Assembly: GCF_014197035.1 (NCBI RefSeq)
Contig: NZ_JACIEU010000025.1
Location: 1 to 64,000 of the forward strand
Direction: 5' to 3'
Source: Sphingobium scionense
GTDB lineage: Bacteria > Pseudomonadota > Alphaproteobacteria > Sphingomonadales > Sphingomonadaceae
DNA length: 64,000 nucleotides
The first letter of the stretch is position 1; each line of letters opens with the position of its first letter. The notes beneath the pieces were generated by a model. It did not search any database, was not told the origin of the DNA, and saw only the letters and a list, made by a program, of their open reading frames with translations. Shown piece by piece: positions 47,201 to 54,953 of this stretch. A program made the position numbers and the translations under genes.

Positions 47201-47566
47201 AACGGTCGGCGGGTGCCGATGACGCCGACCGGCGTGCCGGGCGAGGCGGTGGGCGGCGTGCGTTACAAGGCGTGGGCGCCGGCCAATTGCCTGCACCCCA
47301 ATCTGCCCGCCAATGCGCCGTTGACCTTCGACATATTCGACAGCTGGAGCGGGCGGTCGCTGGGTGGCTGCGTCTATCATGTCGCCCATCCGGGCGGGCG
47401 CAATTATGACGATGTGCCGATCAACAGCTATGAGGCGGAGGCGCGGCGCAAGGCGCGGTTCCAGGATCATGGCCATACGCCCGGCCCCGTCGACATGCCG
47501 CCGGCCGAAAGCCCAAGCGAATTTCCGATGACGCTGGACCTTCGGTTCAGGCATCCCGAATATTAG
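44222..47566 (+). CDS. Large transglutaminase-like / DUF2126 fusion protein
   Basis: This 1114-residue protein begins with a bacterial transglutaminase N-terminal domain ([20 protein letters not shown]) and a transglutaminase-like core. The catalytic triad is visible: Cys179 in [10 protein letters not shown], His228 in [11 protein letters not shown] and Asp244 in [10 protein letters not shown]. The remaining ~800 residues are a DUF2126 region with [18 protein letters not shown] and [10 protein letters not shown]. The ATG at 44222 is chosen by family alignment; a TTG 69 bases earlier has no support. By family knowledge such proteins belong to predicted amide-forming/peptide-modifying operons whose substrate is not established. 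Its stop is 3 bp from the next gene. Confidence 0.9.
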   Translation: MLKAALHHLTAYRYSRPIRLGPQVIRLRPAPHSRTKVPNYALKIEPANHFLNWQQDPHGNWLARIVFPDPVDHFSIEVDLLADLDIINPFDFFVEPYAENYPFSYDEQLETDLAAYYDVEAQGPSFEALVAQHASFEGRTIDFLVDVNSKLQQRIGYVIRMETGVQSPEETLDIGTGSCRDSAWLLVQLLRRLGFAARFVSGYSIQLVADVEPIEGPKGVTQDVVDLHAWAEAYVPGAGWIALDATSGMFAGEGHIPLCATPHHRSAAPISGMAEPAEVDFTFAMNVSRIAEAVRITKPFTEGRWASLMALGEQVDADLIAQDVRLTTGGEPTFVAVDDPQAGEWNGDAVGPTKAGYADRLIRRLRDRFAPGALLHHGQGKWYPGESLPRWGYSIYWRADGVPIWRDAGLIAGEPEAGDKTISAEDAGRFLTAMADGLGVETDFVQPVFEDALAWSVKEAELPANTEPGDPKFDNPEERSRMVRAFEGGLSKTVGYVLPIQRWQTQASAPRWQSEVWKVRRKALFAVPGDSALGYRLPLGTLPYVPPSDFPYIHPQDTSEPRAPLADYRAEAAAETSAPAERFERSEIAAAEHQDRQEQVFIEGAVRTAVTVEPRGNFLSVFVPPVKTLDDYLELIAQVEKVAEATRIPVRIEGYAPPSDPRVNVLKVTPDPGVVEVNIQPAKSWAETVAITQGVYEDAREVKMTADKFMVDGRSVGTGGGNHLVLGGASVNDSPFIRRPDLLKSFVLYWQRHPSLSYLFSGLFIGPTSQAPRIDEARHDSLYELEIALAQVPNPVRDGADKLPPPWLVDRLFRNLLVDVTGNTHRTEICIDKLFSPDGPTGRLGLVEFRGFEMPPDPQMSLAQQLLLRALTAWFWREPQQGNLVRWGTALHDRFFLGHFVWADFLEVLNDLRQAGYDFDPNWFEAQRQFRFPVHGSVEAGGVGLEISHALEPWNVLGETGAIGGTVRYVDSSTERLQVRVSDLVAGRHIVSCNGRRVPMTPTGVPGEAVGGVRYKAWAPANCLHPNLPANAPLTFDIFDSWSGRSLGGCVYHVAHPGGRNYDDVPINSYEAEARRKARFQDHGHTPGPVDMPPAESPSEFPMTLDLRFRHPEY

Positions 47567-47569
47567 ACG

Positions 47570-50053
47570 ATGACCGACTCGCCTGTCCTGCCGGGTCTCG
47601 AAGCGTCCGGCTGGGCCGGCGACTATCTGGCGCGCGCGTCGGGCGGCGACCTGTTCGCCGGGGCGCCGGCGGAGATGGCGCCACGCTGGCGGGCGATGCT
47701 GGATCGCCTGTCGGAACAGGGACAGGGTGATCCCGCGACGCTGGCCGGCAATGTCGAGCGGCAAGCGCAGGATCTGGGCCTGGCGTTCCGCCTGACCGGT
47801 GACGAGCAGGAGCGGCCCTGGCCGCTGAGCCCGATCCCGATGCTGATCGGCGCGGGCGAATGGACCCGGATCGAACAGGGGCTGATGCAGCGGGCCGAGC
47901 TGCTGGAGCGGGTGATCAGCGACATCTACAGCACCCAGAGCCTGGTGCGCGAGGGCAAGCTGCCCGCCGCCGTAGTGACCGGCAGCCCGCATTATTGGCG
48001 GGTGATGACCGGGGCGGCGCCACCGCGCGGCCATTATCTCCATTTCTATGCCGCCGATCTGGGGCGCGGGCCGGATGGCGAATGGCGGGTGCTGGCCGAC
48101 CGGGTCCGGACCCCTGTCGGCGTCGGCTATGCGCTGGAAAACAGGCTGGCGCTGTCACGGGCGACCGGCGACCTGCTGGGCGCGATGAACACAAGGCGGC
48201 TGGCGCCCTTCTTCGCCGACCTGCGCCGAGGCCTGGCGGTCGATTGCCAGCGCGCCGATCCGCGCATCGGCCTGCTGACGCCGGGCCGGTTCAACCAGAG
48301 CTATGCCGAACAGGCGCATCTGGCCCGTTATCTGGGCCTGATGCTGGTCGAGGGCGATGACCTGATCGTCAGCGACGGGCGCCTGTTCGTGCGCACGATC
48401 GAGGGGCTGAAGCGGATCGACGGGCTGTGGCGCTGGATGGACAGCCGCTTCCTCGATCCGCTGGCGTTCGACGGGGAATCGCGGATCGGTGTGCCCGACC
48501 TGTATGATGCCTGCGCGCGCGGCGGGCTGATGGTCAGTAACTGGCCGGGCGCGGGCGTCATCGAGGCGCGCGCCTTTGCCGCCTTCCTGCCGCAACTGGC
48601 CAAGGCCCTGCTGGGCACCGAATTGCTGCTGCCCAATATCGCCACCTGGTGGTGCGGGCAGGAACGCGAACGCGGCCATGTGACCGGCCATCTGGACGAA
48701 TTGCTGGTGGCATCGGCGTTCGACCGGGATGCGGCGGGGCTTGGCCCGGCGCGGTCGGTGCAGGGATCGACGCTGGACGCGGACCAGCGCGCGACCTTGC
48801 TGGAGGCGATGGCGCGGCGGCCGATGGACTATGTCGGGCAGGAAGTGGTGAAGCTGTCCACCACCCCGGCGATCGTCGGCGGACGACTGACTCCCCTGCC
48901 CTTCACCCTGCGCGTGTTCGTGGCACGGGACGGCCTCGGCCAATGGCGGATCATGCCGGGCGCGTTCGCGCGGCTGGCCGCCCATGGCGATATTCGTGCC
49001 GCTTTGATGGGCGAAGGCGACATGTCGGCCGACATGTGCGTGATCGACAGCCAGCCGGTGCCGCCCGATACGCTGTTGGGCGATGGCGGCGCGCCGGCGA
49101 TCCGGCGGATCGGCGGGCTGTTGCCGACCAAGGCGGCCGACAATCTCTATTGGCTGGGTCGCTATATCGAGCGGACCGAGATGACGTTGCGGGTGATCCG
49201 CGCGGTGGTGGGCGAATCGATCGAGGTCGATATGGGGCCATCGTCGGATTCGCCGACCATGGCGCGGCTTGCGGGGCAGCTTGCCCTGTGGGGCGCCACC
49301 GGAAACGCGGCGCAGCCGGTCGGCGCGCTATGCGCGCAGGCGCTGGGCGATGCGCGCCAGCCGGGCAGCGTGCGCGCGCTGATGGGCGTGGTCGCCAATA
49401 TCGGCGAGGGGCTGCGCGACCGGCTGGCGACCGATTTCTGGCGGCTGGTGCGCCTGCCCCTGCCGGCGTTCGACGGGGCGGTGACCGAGACGCTGCTGGA
49501 CGCGGCATCGCGCATGATCGAACGGATTTCGGCGCTGTCGGGGCTGGCGGCGGAGAATATGGCGCGCACCGAAGGGTGGCGCTTCCATGACATGGGACGA
49601 CGGATCGAGCGGGCGATCACCGGATGCCGGCTGACGCTGCTGCTGGGCAGCGATTGGGCATCGGCCGACGACCTGACCGTCCTGCTCGACCTGCATGACA
49701 GCCAGATCAGCTATCGCAACCGCTATTTGACCGGCCCGTCGCTGCCGCCGGTGCGCGATCTGGTGGCGCTGGAGCCGCAGAATCCCCGGTCGATCGCCTA
49801 TCAGTCGCAGCGCATCGCCGAGCATGTCGCTGCCCTGCCGACACTGCGCGGCGATGGGATGCCGGAGGAACCGCAGCGACTGGCCGGCGCGCTGGCGGCG
49901 ACGCTGGCGCCGCTGACCGGCGACATGCTGACCATGGCGGCGCTGACCGATATCGAAAGCCGGCTGCTCGCCTTGTCCGACGCGATCGGCCAGCGCTATT
50001 TCCTGCAGGTCCGCAAGACGGAAAAGGTCGAGGGCGCGGAGCTGCTGTCATGA
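47570..50053 (+). CDS. Circularly permuted ATP-grasp / alpha-E domain fusion protein
   Basis: This 827-residue protein contains two parts usually found as separate neighbouring genes. Residues about 60-460 are a circularly permuted ATP-grasp domain (RVISDIYSTQSLVREGKLPA; GVGYALENRLALSRA; QEVVKLSTTPAIVGGRL) expected to form an acyl-phosphate and ligate an amine. Residues about 510-820 are an alpha-E (DUF403) helical domain starting LLPTKAADNLYWLGRYIERT. It starts 3 bp after the transglutaminase fusion and ends overlapping the second transglutaminase by 4 bases. In related systems the ATP-grasp is thought to add amino acids or peptides to an unknown acceptor. Confidence 0.9.
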   Translation: MTDSPVLPGLEASGWAGDYLARASGGDLFAGAPAEMAPRWRAMLDRLSEQGQGDPATLAGNVERQAQDLGLAFRLTGDEQERPWPLSPIPMLIGAGEWTRIEQGLMQRAELLERVISDIYSTQSLVREGKLPAAVVTGSPHYWRVMTGAAPPRGHYLHFYAADLGRGPDGEWRVLADRVRTPVGVGYALENRLALSRATGDLLGAMNTRRLAPFFADLRRGLAVDCQRADPRIGLLTPGRFNQSYAEQAHLARYLGLMLVEGDDLIVSDGRLFVRTIEGLKRIDGLWRWMDSRFLDPLAFDGESRIGVPDLYDACARGGLMVSNWPGAGVIEARAFAAFLPQLAKALLGTELLLPNIATWWCGQERERGHVTGHLDELLVASAFDRDAAGLGPARSVQGSTLDADQRATLLEAMARRPMDYVGQEVVKLSTTPAIVGGRLTPLPFTLRVFVARDGLGQWRIMPGAFARLAAHGDIRAALMGEGDMSADMCVIDSQPVPPDTLLGDGGAPAIRRIGGLLPTKAADNLYWLGRYIERTEMTLRVIRAVVGESIEVDMGPSSDSPTMARLAGQLALWGATGNAAQPVGALCAQALGDARQPGSVRALMGVVANIGEGLRDRLATDFWRLVRLPLPAFDGAVTETLLDAASRMIERISALSGLAAENMARTEGWRFHDMGRRIERAITGCRLTLLLGSDWASADDLTVLLDLHDSQISYRNRYLTGPSLPPVRDLVALEPQNPRSIAYQSQRIAEHVAALPTLRGDGMPEEPQRLAGALAATLAPLTGDMLTMAALTDIESRLLALSDAIGQRYFLQVRKTEKVEGAELLS

Positions 50054-50955
50054 TCTACCATGTCCGTCACAGAAGCATATTGCGCTATGGCGCGCCGGTG
50101 CGGGTCGCCCGCTTCAATGTGCGGTTGCGGCCGATGGCCTGGGCCGGGCAATGGACCGCCGACTATGCCTTGAGCGTCGATCCCGCGCCGCTGTCGATCG
50201 AGGCGCGGCCGGGCGCCTGGCCGGTGCATGTCGAGCGGCTGGTGATCGACCAGCCATTGCGGCAATTGACGATCGAGAGCCGGTTCCGCGCCGGGGTGGC
50301 GGGCGGCGTGCCGATCCTGCCCCAGGCGGACGACCCCAGCATCGCCAGGGTGGCGCGCGCGGCGCTGGCCGATCGCGACATCAGCGCCTCTGCGCCCGCG
50401 CAATTCCTCTATGCCTCGCCCCGCGCGCCGATGCTGGACGCGATCGGCAGTTGGGCGGGCGACATGCTGGCACCCGACCGGCCGATCGTCGCGGCTGCAT
50501 GGGAACTGGCGCAGCGGATCAAGGCGGACTTCGCCTATGATCCCAGCGCCACCGATGCCGGCACGCCGGTGGCGGACGCCTTTGCCGCGCGCCATGGCGT
50601 GTGCCAGGACTTCGCTCATGTGATGGTGGTGGCGCTGCGCCTCGCTGGCCTGCCCACCGCCTATGTCAGCGGCTATCTGCGCACCTATCCGCCGCCGGGC
50701 ATGCCTCGGCTGGTCGGCGCCGACGCCATGCATGCCTGGGTGATGCTGTGGTGCGGGCCGACGCGTGGGTGGATCGGCTTTGACCCCACCAATGGCGTCA
50801 TCACCGGCGAGGATCATCTGTTCATCGCCATGGGCCGCGACTATGCCGATGTCGCGCCGATGGACGGGCTGTTCGTCGGCGGATCGGGCCAGAGCATCAG
50901 CGTCGCCGTCGATGTCGTGCCCGAGGACGAACAGGCAAAAGAGGAAGTCGCATGA
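50050..50955 (+). CDS. Transglutaminase-like cysteine peptidase-fold protein
   Basis: This 301-residue member of the same transglutaminase family as the large fusion protein is a standalone core. The catalytic residues are Cys185 in HGVCQDFAHVM, His228 in ADAMHAWVML and Asp245 in WIGFDPTNGV. The N-terminal part (HVRHRSILRYGAPVRVARFN) is the usual beta-rich domain. It starts in an ATGA overlap with the ATP-grasp gene. Enzymes of this kind can cleave or re-form amide bonds, so with the ATP-grasp partner a peptide-adding and peptide-trimming cycle is plausible. No secretion signal is seen. Confidence 0.92.
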   Translation: MIYHVRHRSILRYGAPVRVARFNVRLRPMAWAGQWTADYALSVDPAPLSIEARPGAWPVHVERLVIDQPLRQLTIESRFRAGVAGGVPILPQADDPSIARVARAALADRDISASAPAQFLYASPRAPMLDAIGSWAGDMLAPDRPIVAAAWELAQRIKADFAYDPSATDAGTPVADAFAARHGVCQDFAHVMVVALRLAGLPTAYVSGYLRTYPPPGMPRLVGADAMHAWVMLWCGPTRGWIGFDPTNGVITGEDHLFIAMGRDYADVAPMDGLFVGGSGQSISVAVDVVPEDEQAKEEVA

Positions 50956-51131
50956 TCGCCGCCATCATCCTGGTCCTGGCCGGCCTTTACTGCCTGGCGC
51001 GCGGCGTCATGGACCTGCGCGCGAAACGCTGGGTCTGGGGCGTGCTCGGGATCGTTGCGGGAATCGCGATCATGGCGGCGCCGATCCCGACGCAGGTGCA
51101 GGTGGAACTGCCGGCGGCGCAGGGCCGATAG
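50952..51131 (+). CDS. Small membrane protein coupled to the transglutaminase/ATP-grasp operon
   Basis: This is a 59-residue protein whose ATG overlaps the stop of the second transglutaminase (ATGA). It has two hydrophobic stretches (MIAAIILVLAGLYCLA at 1-16 and WVWGVLGIVAGIAIMAA at 28-44) joined by a basic linker, and ends in a short polar tail with TQVQVELPAAQGR. It is probably a two-helix inner-membrane hairpin. The tight overlap argues that it is a real member of the operon. No homologue is recognised, so its function is unknown; an anchor for the cytoplasmic enzymes or a modified target are possible. Confidence 0.6.
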   Translation: MIAAIILVLAGLYCLARGVMDLRAKRWVWGVLGIVAGIAIMAAPIPTQVQVELPAAQGR

Positions 51132-51147
51132 GGCGCAGCTAAAATCC

Positions 51148-51271
51148 ATCCTCCCCTGCAAGGGGAGGTGGCAGCGCGCAGCGCTGACGGAGGGGTATCC
51201 CCCTATCGAGAGCGTGACACCCCTCCACCATTTGCGATGCAAATGGTCCCCCTCCCCTTGCAGGGGAGGAT
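51148..51271. repeat. 124-bp palindromic intergenic repeat element
   Basis: The outer 21 bases are exact inverted repeats (ATCCTCCCCTGCAAGGGGAGG at one end, its reverse complement at the other, quoted here only to 21 by position 51148-51168 and 51251-51271). Inside lie GACGGAGGGGT / ACCCCTCC and a perfect ACCATTTGC-GAT-GCAAATGGT hairpin, so the whole can fold into one long cruciform. It resembles REP-like or MITE-like elements common in alphaproteobacterial intergenic DNA. It separates the transglutaminase operon from the convergent P450 gene and may serve as a terminator for both. Confidence 0.8.
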
Positions 51272-51289
51272 CAGTCAGCGATACGTTTC

Positions 51290-52657
51290 CTAAATCCGCT
51301 CGAACAGCAATTTCATGCCGGTCCTGGGGCGGATGGTCAGGCGGCTGATGGGTTCGGGCTTGAAGCCGGCGGGCATGGTGAGGCGGTAGCGGCGGATGAC
51401 CGAGGCGATCACGGTCATCACCTCCTGCTGGGCAAAGCCGGCGCCCACGCAGACGCGCGGGCCGCGGCCGAAGGGGAACCAGGCCTGTTTCACCATGTCG
51501 GCATTGGCCGGATCATCGAACCGGTCGGGATCGAAGGCGTGCGGGCAGGCCCAATTATCCTTGTTGCGCTGGGTCAGCCAGGGCGCGACGACCAGCATCG
51601 ATCCTTCTTCCAACTGCTTGTCGCGCATCTCCATCGGGCAGGTGACTTCGCGCGGGAAGAAGGCGACCGGCGGATAGAGGCGCAGCGTTTCGCGGAAGAT
51701 GTTGCGGACATGGCTCATATCCTTGAGCATCGGCGCGGTCAGCACTGCGTCGCCGGCGATGCCGGCCACTTCGGCGCGCACCCGATCCTGGATATGGGCA
51801 CATTCGGCGAGCATGTAGAGCGCCCAGGTCATGGTGCTGGCCGAGGTTTCATGCCCGGCGAGGAAGATGGTCGAGACCTGTTCCATCACCTGGTCGCAGG
51901 TGAAATGGGCCCCGGTCTGCGCGTCCTGCACCTCGATCAGCGACTGGAGAATGTCGCGATGGGGCGCCTCGCCCCGGCCATGATAGCCCTCGTAGCGGGC
52001 CTCGACGATCGGGCGGAACACGTCATGGATGGCGCGGGCCGGGCCTTTCGAGCGCTTCTCGAACCAGCCGGCGGGAATGCCGTAGAGGCGCAGCATCGAG
52101 GCCGAATGGGCGAGCCGCTGGAACCGGCCGAAGGCGGTGTGGATGATGTTGGAGCGTTCCTCGTCCAGCGTCTGCGAGAAGAGGGTGCGGAAGATGATGT
52201 CGGCCGCGACATGAGTCATCATCGGGTCGATATCGACCGGCTTTGACCGATCGGCGGCGTCGAGCCGGGCGAGCAGATCGTCGGCGGCGGCAACCATCAG
52301 CGGCATGGAGCGATTGAGCGCGGTATGGGCGAAGGCGGGATTGACCATCGCCCGCTGTCTCTCCCAATCCTCGCCATTGGCGGAGAAGACCGAATTGCCG
52401 ATCAGCGGATCAAGATTGCGGACCAGTTCGCTATGCTTGGGAAAGGCGGTGCCGCCCTTGAGGATGCGATCGACCAACGGCAGTTCGTTGGCGATATACA
52501 TGGTCTGACCCGGCATGCGGATCTCGCCCATCTTCATCGTGTAGCTCTTGTCGAACAGCACATGGATCCAGCTGTGCCAGCCACGCAGAAAGCGTTTGAC
52601 GAGGCCGCGCTTCGACCTGGGCGGCTCGGGATAGGGGGGCGTGAAGGGCGCGCTCAT
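51290..52657 (-). CDS. Cytochrome P450
   Basis: This 455-residue heme monooxygenase has the I-helix oxygen motif AGHETSAST near 266, the K-helix ETLRLYP near 318 and the heme-ligand loop FGRGPRVCVGAG with the proximal Cys near 396, all intact. No membrane anchor or fused reductase is present, so it needs external ferredoxin partners, which are not nearby. The overall sequence looks closer to the long-chain/CYP4-like type than to the small camphor type, suggesting fatty-acid or terpene substrates. Its start overlaps the stop of the hydrolase-like gene by 4 bases. Confidence 0.93.
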   Translation of the reverse strand: MSAPFTPPYPEPPRSKRGLVKRFLRGWHSWIHVLFDKSYTMKMGEIRMPGQTMYIANELPLVDRILKGGTAFPKHSELVRNLDPLIGNSVFSANGEDWERQRAMVNPAFAHTALNRSMPLMVAAADDLLARLDAADRSKPVDIDPMMTHVAADIIFRTLFSQTLDEERSNIIHTAFGRFQRLAHSASMLRLYGIPAGWFEKRSKGPARAIHDVFRPIVEARYEGYHGRGEAPHRDILQSLIEVQDAQTGAHFTCDQVMEQVSTIFLAGHETSASTMTWALYMLAECAHIQDRVRAEVAGIAGDAVLTAPMLKDMSHVRNIFRETLRLYPPVAFFPREVTCPMEMRDKQLEEGSMLVVAPWLTQRNKDNWACPHAFDPDRFDDPANADMVKQAWFPFGRGPRVCVGAGFAQQEVMTVIASVIRRYRLTMPAGFKPEPISRLTIRPRTGMKLLFERI

Positions 52658-53778
52658 GGGATCGTCCGGAAGGCGGCGACAGCCTCGTCCACGGTGCGGC
52701 GGCCGGCGGTCAGGCTCACGAAATCCAGCGGCGACAGGCGGTCGCCGACCCTGAGATAATCGAAATGCGCCTCATATTTGTTGGACCAGCCCCCGTGATA
52801 ATTTTCGGCCAAGTAGAAGAGATGGAAACGCGGCGATAGCATGTCCACCCGCGCGGCAAATTGATCGGCGACAAGGCGCAGCGGATTGACGTTGTAATAG
52901 GCCGCGCCGTCGGGCGGCGAGCTGATGTCGACATAGCGGAAAGGCTGGTCGGACAGGGCCTTGAGGTCGGCATGATACCAGCGCGCGTCGCGGCGCAGGC
53001 CGATGACCGGCACCACCTGCCCCATGCCGACCATGACGAAATGATCGGGCAACGCGCCACCGCGCAGCGCGAGGATGCGGCGCAGCAGGCTCATGCCCAG
53101 GATCGTGCCGGCGCTGTGGGTGAGGAGCTGGATCTCGTCCCAGTCGCCGTCCATCTCCGCCGCGATGCGGGCGGCGAACTGGTCGAGCCGGGCATTGAGC
53201 TCGTCGCCCGGCCCGTCGGCGGCGAGCGCGCCATGATAGGTCATGAAGCGCAGCAGCCAGGGCACGACCAGCTTGTCGAGGATGCGGCCGGAGAAGACGG
53301 CGCTGACGCCGATGCCGACCAGCGCGGCGATCCAGAAGGGCAGCAGCAGCGACAGCAGCAGCCCCGGGACCAGCGCCAGCAACAGCGGAATCAGCAGCGC
53401 CAGGATCGGCGGATAGAGGATGGTGATGACCGGGCCGCGCCGCAATTTGCGCATCCGGCCGAACTGCATCAGCCGGGCATGGCCGGCATAGGCGCGGGCA
53501 GCGCGCCAGGCGAGGGTGAAGGGATGGCGGATCCAGACCTTCCCGATCAGGTCTTCCCAGCGGAGATATTCATAGTCGGTCTCGACCTCGGCGCTGGCGT
53601 TGGTGACAGTCCAGATCGCGCTGTTGGCGGGGCCGGCGCGGCGCGCGCTGACCTCCACCGCTTCGCCGGTCAGCGCGGTGTAGCGGGCCGCCTGATCGCG
53701 ATAGAGCTGGTGATAGAAACGGACGCCGCGCGGGTCGAAACCACCCAGGTAAAAGACTTTACGCTTGAATTTCTGCAC
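52654..53778 (-). CDS. Membrane-associated alpha/beta-hydrolase-like protein
   Basis: This protein of about 374 residues is of uncertain family. A hydrophobic region in the middle (ITILYPPILALLIPLLLALV and LLSLLLPFWIAALVGIGVSA) suggests one or two membrane helices. The C-terminal half looks like an alpha/beta-hydrolase with THSAGTILGMSLL near 217, where the nucleophile elbow is T-H-S-A-G instead of the usual G-x-S-x-G. A start at GTG 53778 gives a protein beginning QKFKRKVFYLGGFDPRG. A lipase or esterase acting on lipids is the best guess; it is coupled to a P450 by a 4-base overlap. Confidence 0.65.
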   Translation of the reverse strand: MQKFKRKVFYLGGFDPRGVRFYHQLYRDQAARYTALTGEAVEVSARRAGPANSAIWTVTNASAEVETDYEYLRWEDLIGKVWIRHPFTLAWRAARAYAGHARLMQFGRMRKLRRGPVITILYPPILALLIPLLLALVPGLLLSLLLPFWIAALVGIGVSAVFSGRILDKLVVPWLLRFMTYHGALAADGPGDELNARLDQFAARIAAEMDGDWDEIQLLTHSAGTILGMSLLRRILALRGGALPDHFVMVGMGQVVPVIGLRRDARWYHADLKALSDQPFRYVDISSPPDGAAYYNVNPLRLVADQFAARVDMLSPRFHLFYLAENYHGGWSNKYEAHFDYLRVGDRLSPLDFVSLTAGRRTVDEAVAAFRTIP

Positions 53779-53799
53779 TGCCCCGGTCCTAATCGGGAC

Positions 53800-54093
53800 A
53801 TGACCACGCCCGAACGCGACTACTGCTATTTCATAGACCATCGCAAATACAACCGGAATGTCGGTTGCAGGAAGCATGACAATATGTACGGCATCAATGG
53901 CGGCGGCAGCGAGCGCGACCGCTGGCGCGCCGACATGACCTTCTATCGCCATATGAAGGCCAATGGCGATCCGATGGCGCTGCCCTCGCTGCTCGCCTGC
54001 CTGACCTTTGGCTGGTTCTGCTGGAATTATCATCCCGGCAAGGGGCTGTGGCGCGGACAATTGTTGCGCCGCTTCGCAAAGGCGCCCAAGTGA
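53800..54093 (+). CDS. Small phospholipase-A2-like protein
   Basis: This 97-residue protein carries [14 protein letters not shown] at residues 22-35. The C23-x2-H26-D27-x2-Y30 spacing, with D45 in [10 protein letters not shown], matches the C-x2-HD-x2-Y...D pattern of phospholipase A2 active sites, where His/Asp form the catalytic dyad. A hydrophobic, aromatic segment follows ([18 protein letters not shown]). No signal peptide is present, unlike most PLA2s. It starts 21 bp from the divergent hydrolase gene and ends 5 bp before kdsA, with which it may be co-transcribed. The PLA2 link rests on motif spacing only. Confidence 0.55.
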   Translation: MTTPERDYCYFIDHRKYNRNVGCRKHDNMYGINGGGSERDRWRADMTFYRHMKANGDPMALPSLLACLTFGWFCWNYHPGKGLWRGQLLRRFAKAPK

Positions 54094-54098
54094 GCGGC

Positions 54099-54926
54099 AT
54101 GAGCGATCCCAAGCATGTGAAGGTCGGCCCGGTCACCTTCGGCAACGACCTGCCCTTCGTCCTGATTTCCGGCCCCTGCCAGATCGAAAGCCGCGATCAT
54201 GCGCTGTTCATGGCCGATGCGCTGGCCAAGTCGGCGACGGATGCGGGCGTGCCCTTCATCTTCAAGAGCAGCTTCGACAAGGCGAACCGCACGTCGGTAT
54301 CGGGCAAGCGCGGCGTCGGCATCGATGCGGGGCTGGCGATCCTGGCCGAAGTGAAGGCGAAGCTGGGCTGCCCGGTGCTGACCGACATTCACGGCCCCGA
54401 ACAGGTGGATGCGGCGGCCCAGGCGGTGGATATCCTGCAGATCCCCGCCTTTCTCTGTCGCCAGACCGACCTGCTGATTGCGGCGGGGAAGACCGGCGCG
54501 GTGATCAACGTCAAGAAGGGCCAGTTCCTGGCGCCCTGGGACATGGCGGCAGTGGCGCAGAAGGTCGCGTCGACCGGCAATGAGCGCATCCTGCTGACCG
54601 AGCGCGGGGCGAGTTTCGGCTACAACACGCTGGTGAGTGACATGCGCGCGCTGCCGGTGATGGCGGAAACCGGCTATCCGGTGGTGTTCGACGCCACCCA
54701 TTCGGTGCAGCAGCCCGGCGGGCTGGGTTCGGCGTCGGGCGGACAGCGCGACTATGCGCCGCTGCTCGCGCGCAGCGCGGTGGCGGCCGGCGTGGCGGCG
54801 ATCTTCGCCGAGGCGCATGAAGATCCGGACAATGCGCCCTCGGACGGGCCGGTAATGCTGAAGCTCGACTGGGTCGGGCCGATGCTGAAGCAGTTGAAGG
54901 CGATCGATAGGGTGGTGAAGGGGTAG
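54099..54926 (+). CDS. kdsA: 3-deoxy-8-phosphooctulonate synthase (KDO-8-P synthase)
   Basis: This 275-residue enzyme joins phosphoenolpyruvate and arabinose-5-phosphate to make KDO-8-phosphate for lipopolysaccharide core or related glycans. [16 protein letters not shown] near the N terminus, [14 protein letters not shown] around 50, [14 protein letters not shown] and [19 protein letters not shown] near 165 are family signatures. ATG at 54099 matches the usual start; a 17-codon extension lacks a site. It follows the PLA2-like gene by 5 bp and converges on proA with 27 bp between the stops. Confidence 0.96.
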   Translation: MSDPKHVKVGPVTFGNDLPFVLISGPCQIESRDHALFMADALAKSATDAGVPFIFKSSFDKANRTSVSGKRGVGIDAGLAILAEVKAKLGCPVLTDIHGPEQVDAAAQAVDILQIPAFLCRQTDLLIAAGKTGAVINVKKGQFLAPWDMAAVAQKVASTGNERILLTERGASFGYNTLVSDMRALPVMAETGYPVVFDATHSVQQPGGLGSASGGQRDYAPLLARSAVAAGVAAIFAEAHEDPDNAPSDGPVMLKLDWVGPMLKQLKAIDRVVKG

Positions 54927-54953
54927 GTTTCCCCCTTCACCCCGAAAAGCGCC

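Noticed and set aside
44081-48043. 1320-codon open frame on the minus strand
   Set aside because: Antisense to two well-supported enzymes (transglutaminase fusion and ATP-grasp). Low-complexity Arg/Gly/His-rich translation without any motif; long antisense frames are common in GC-rich codon use.
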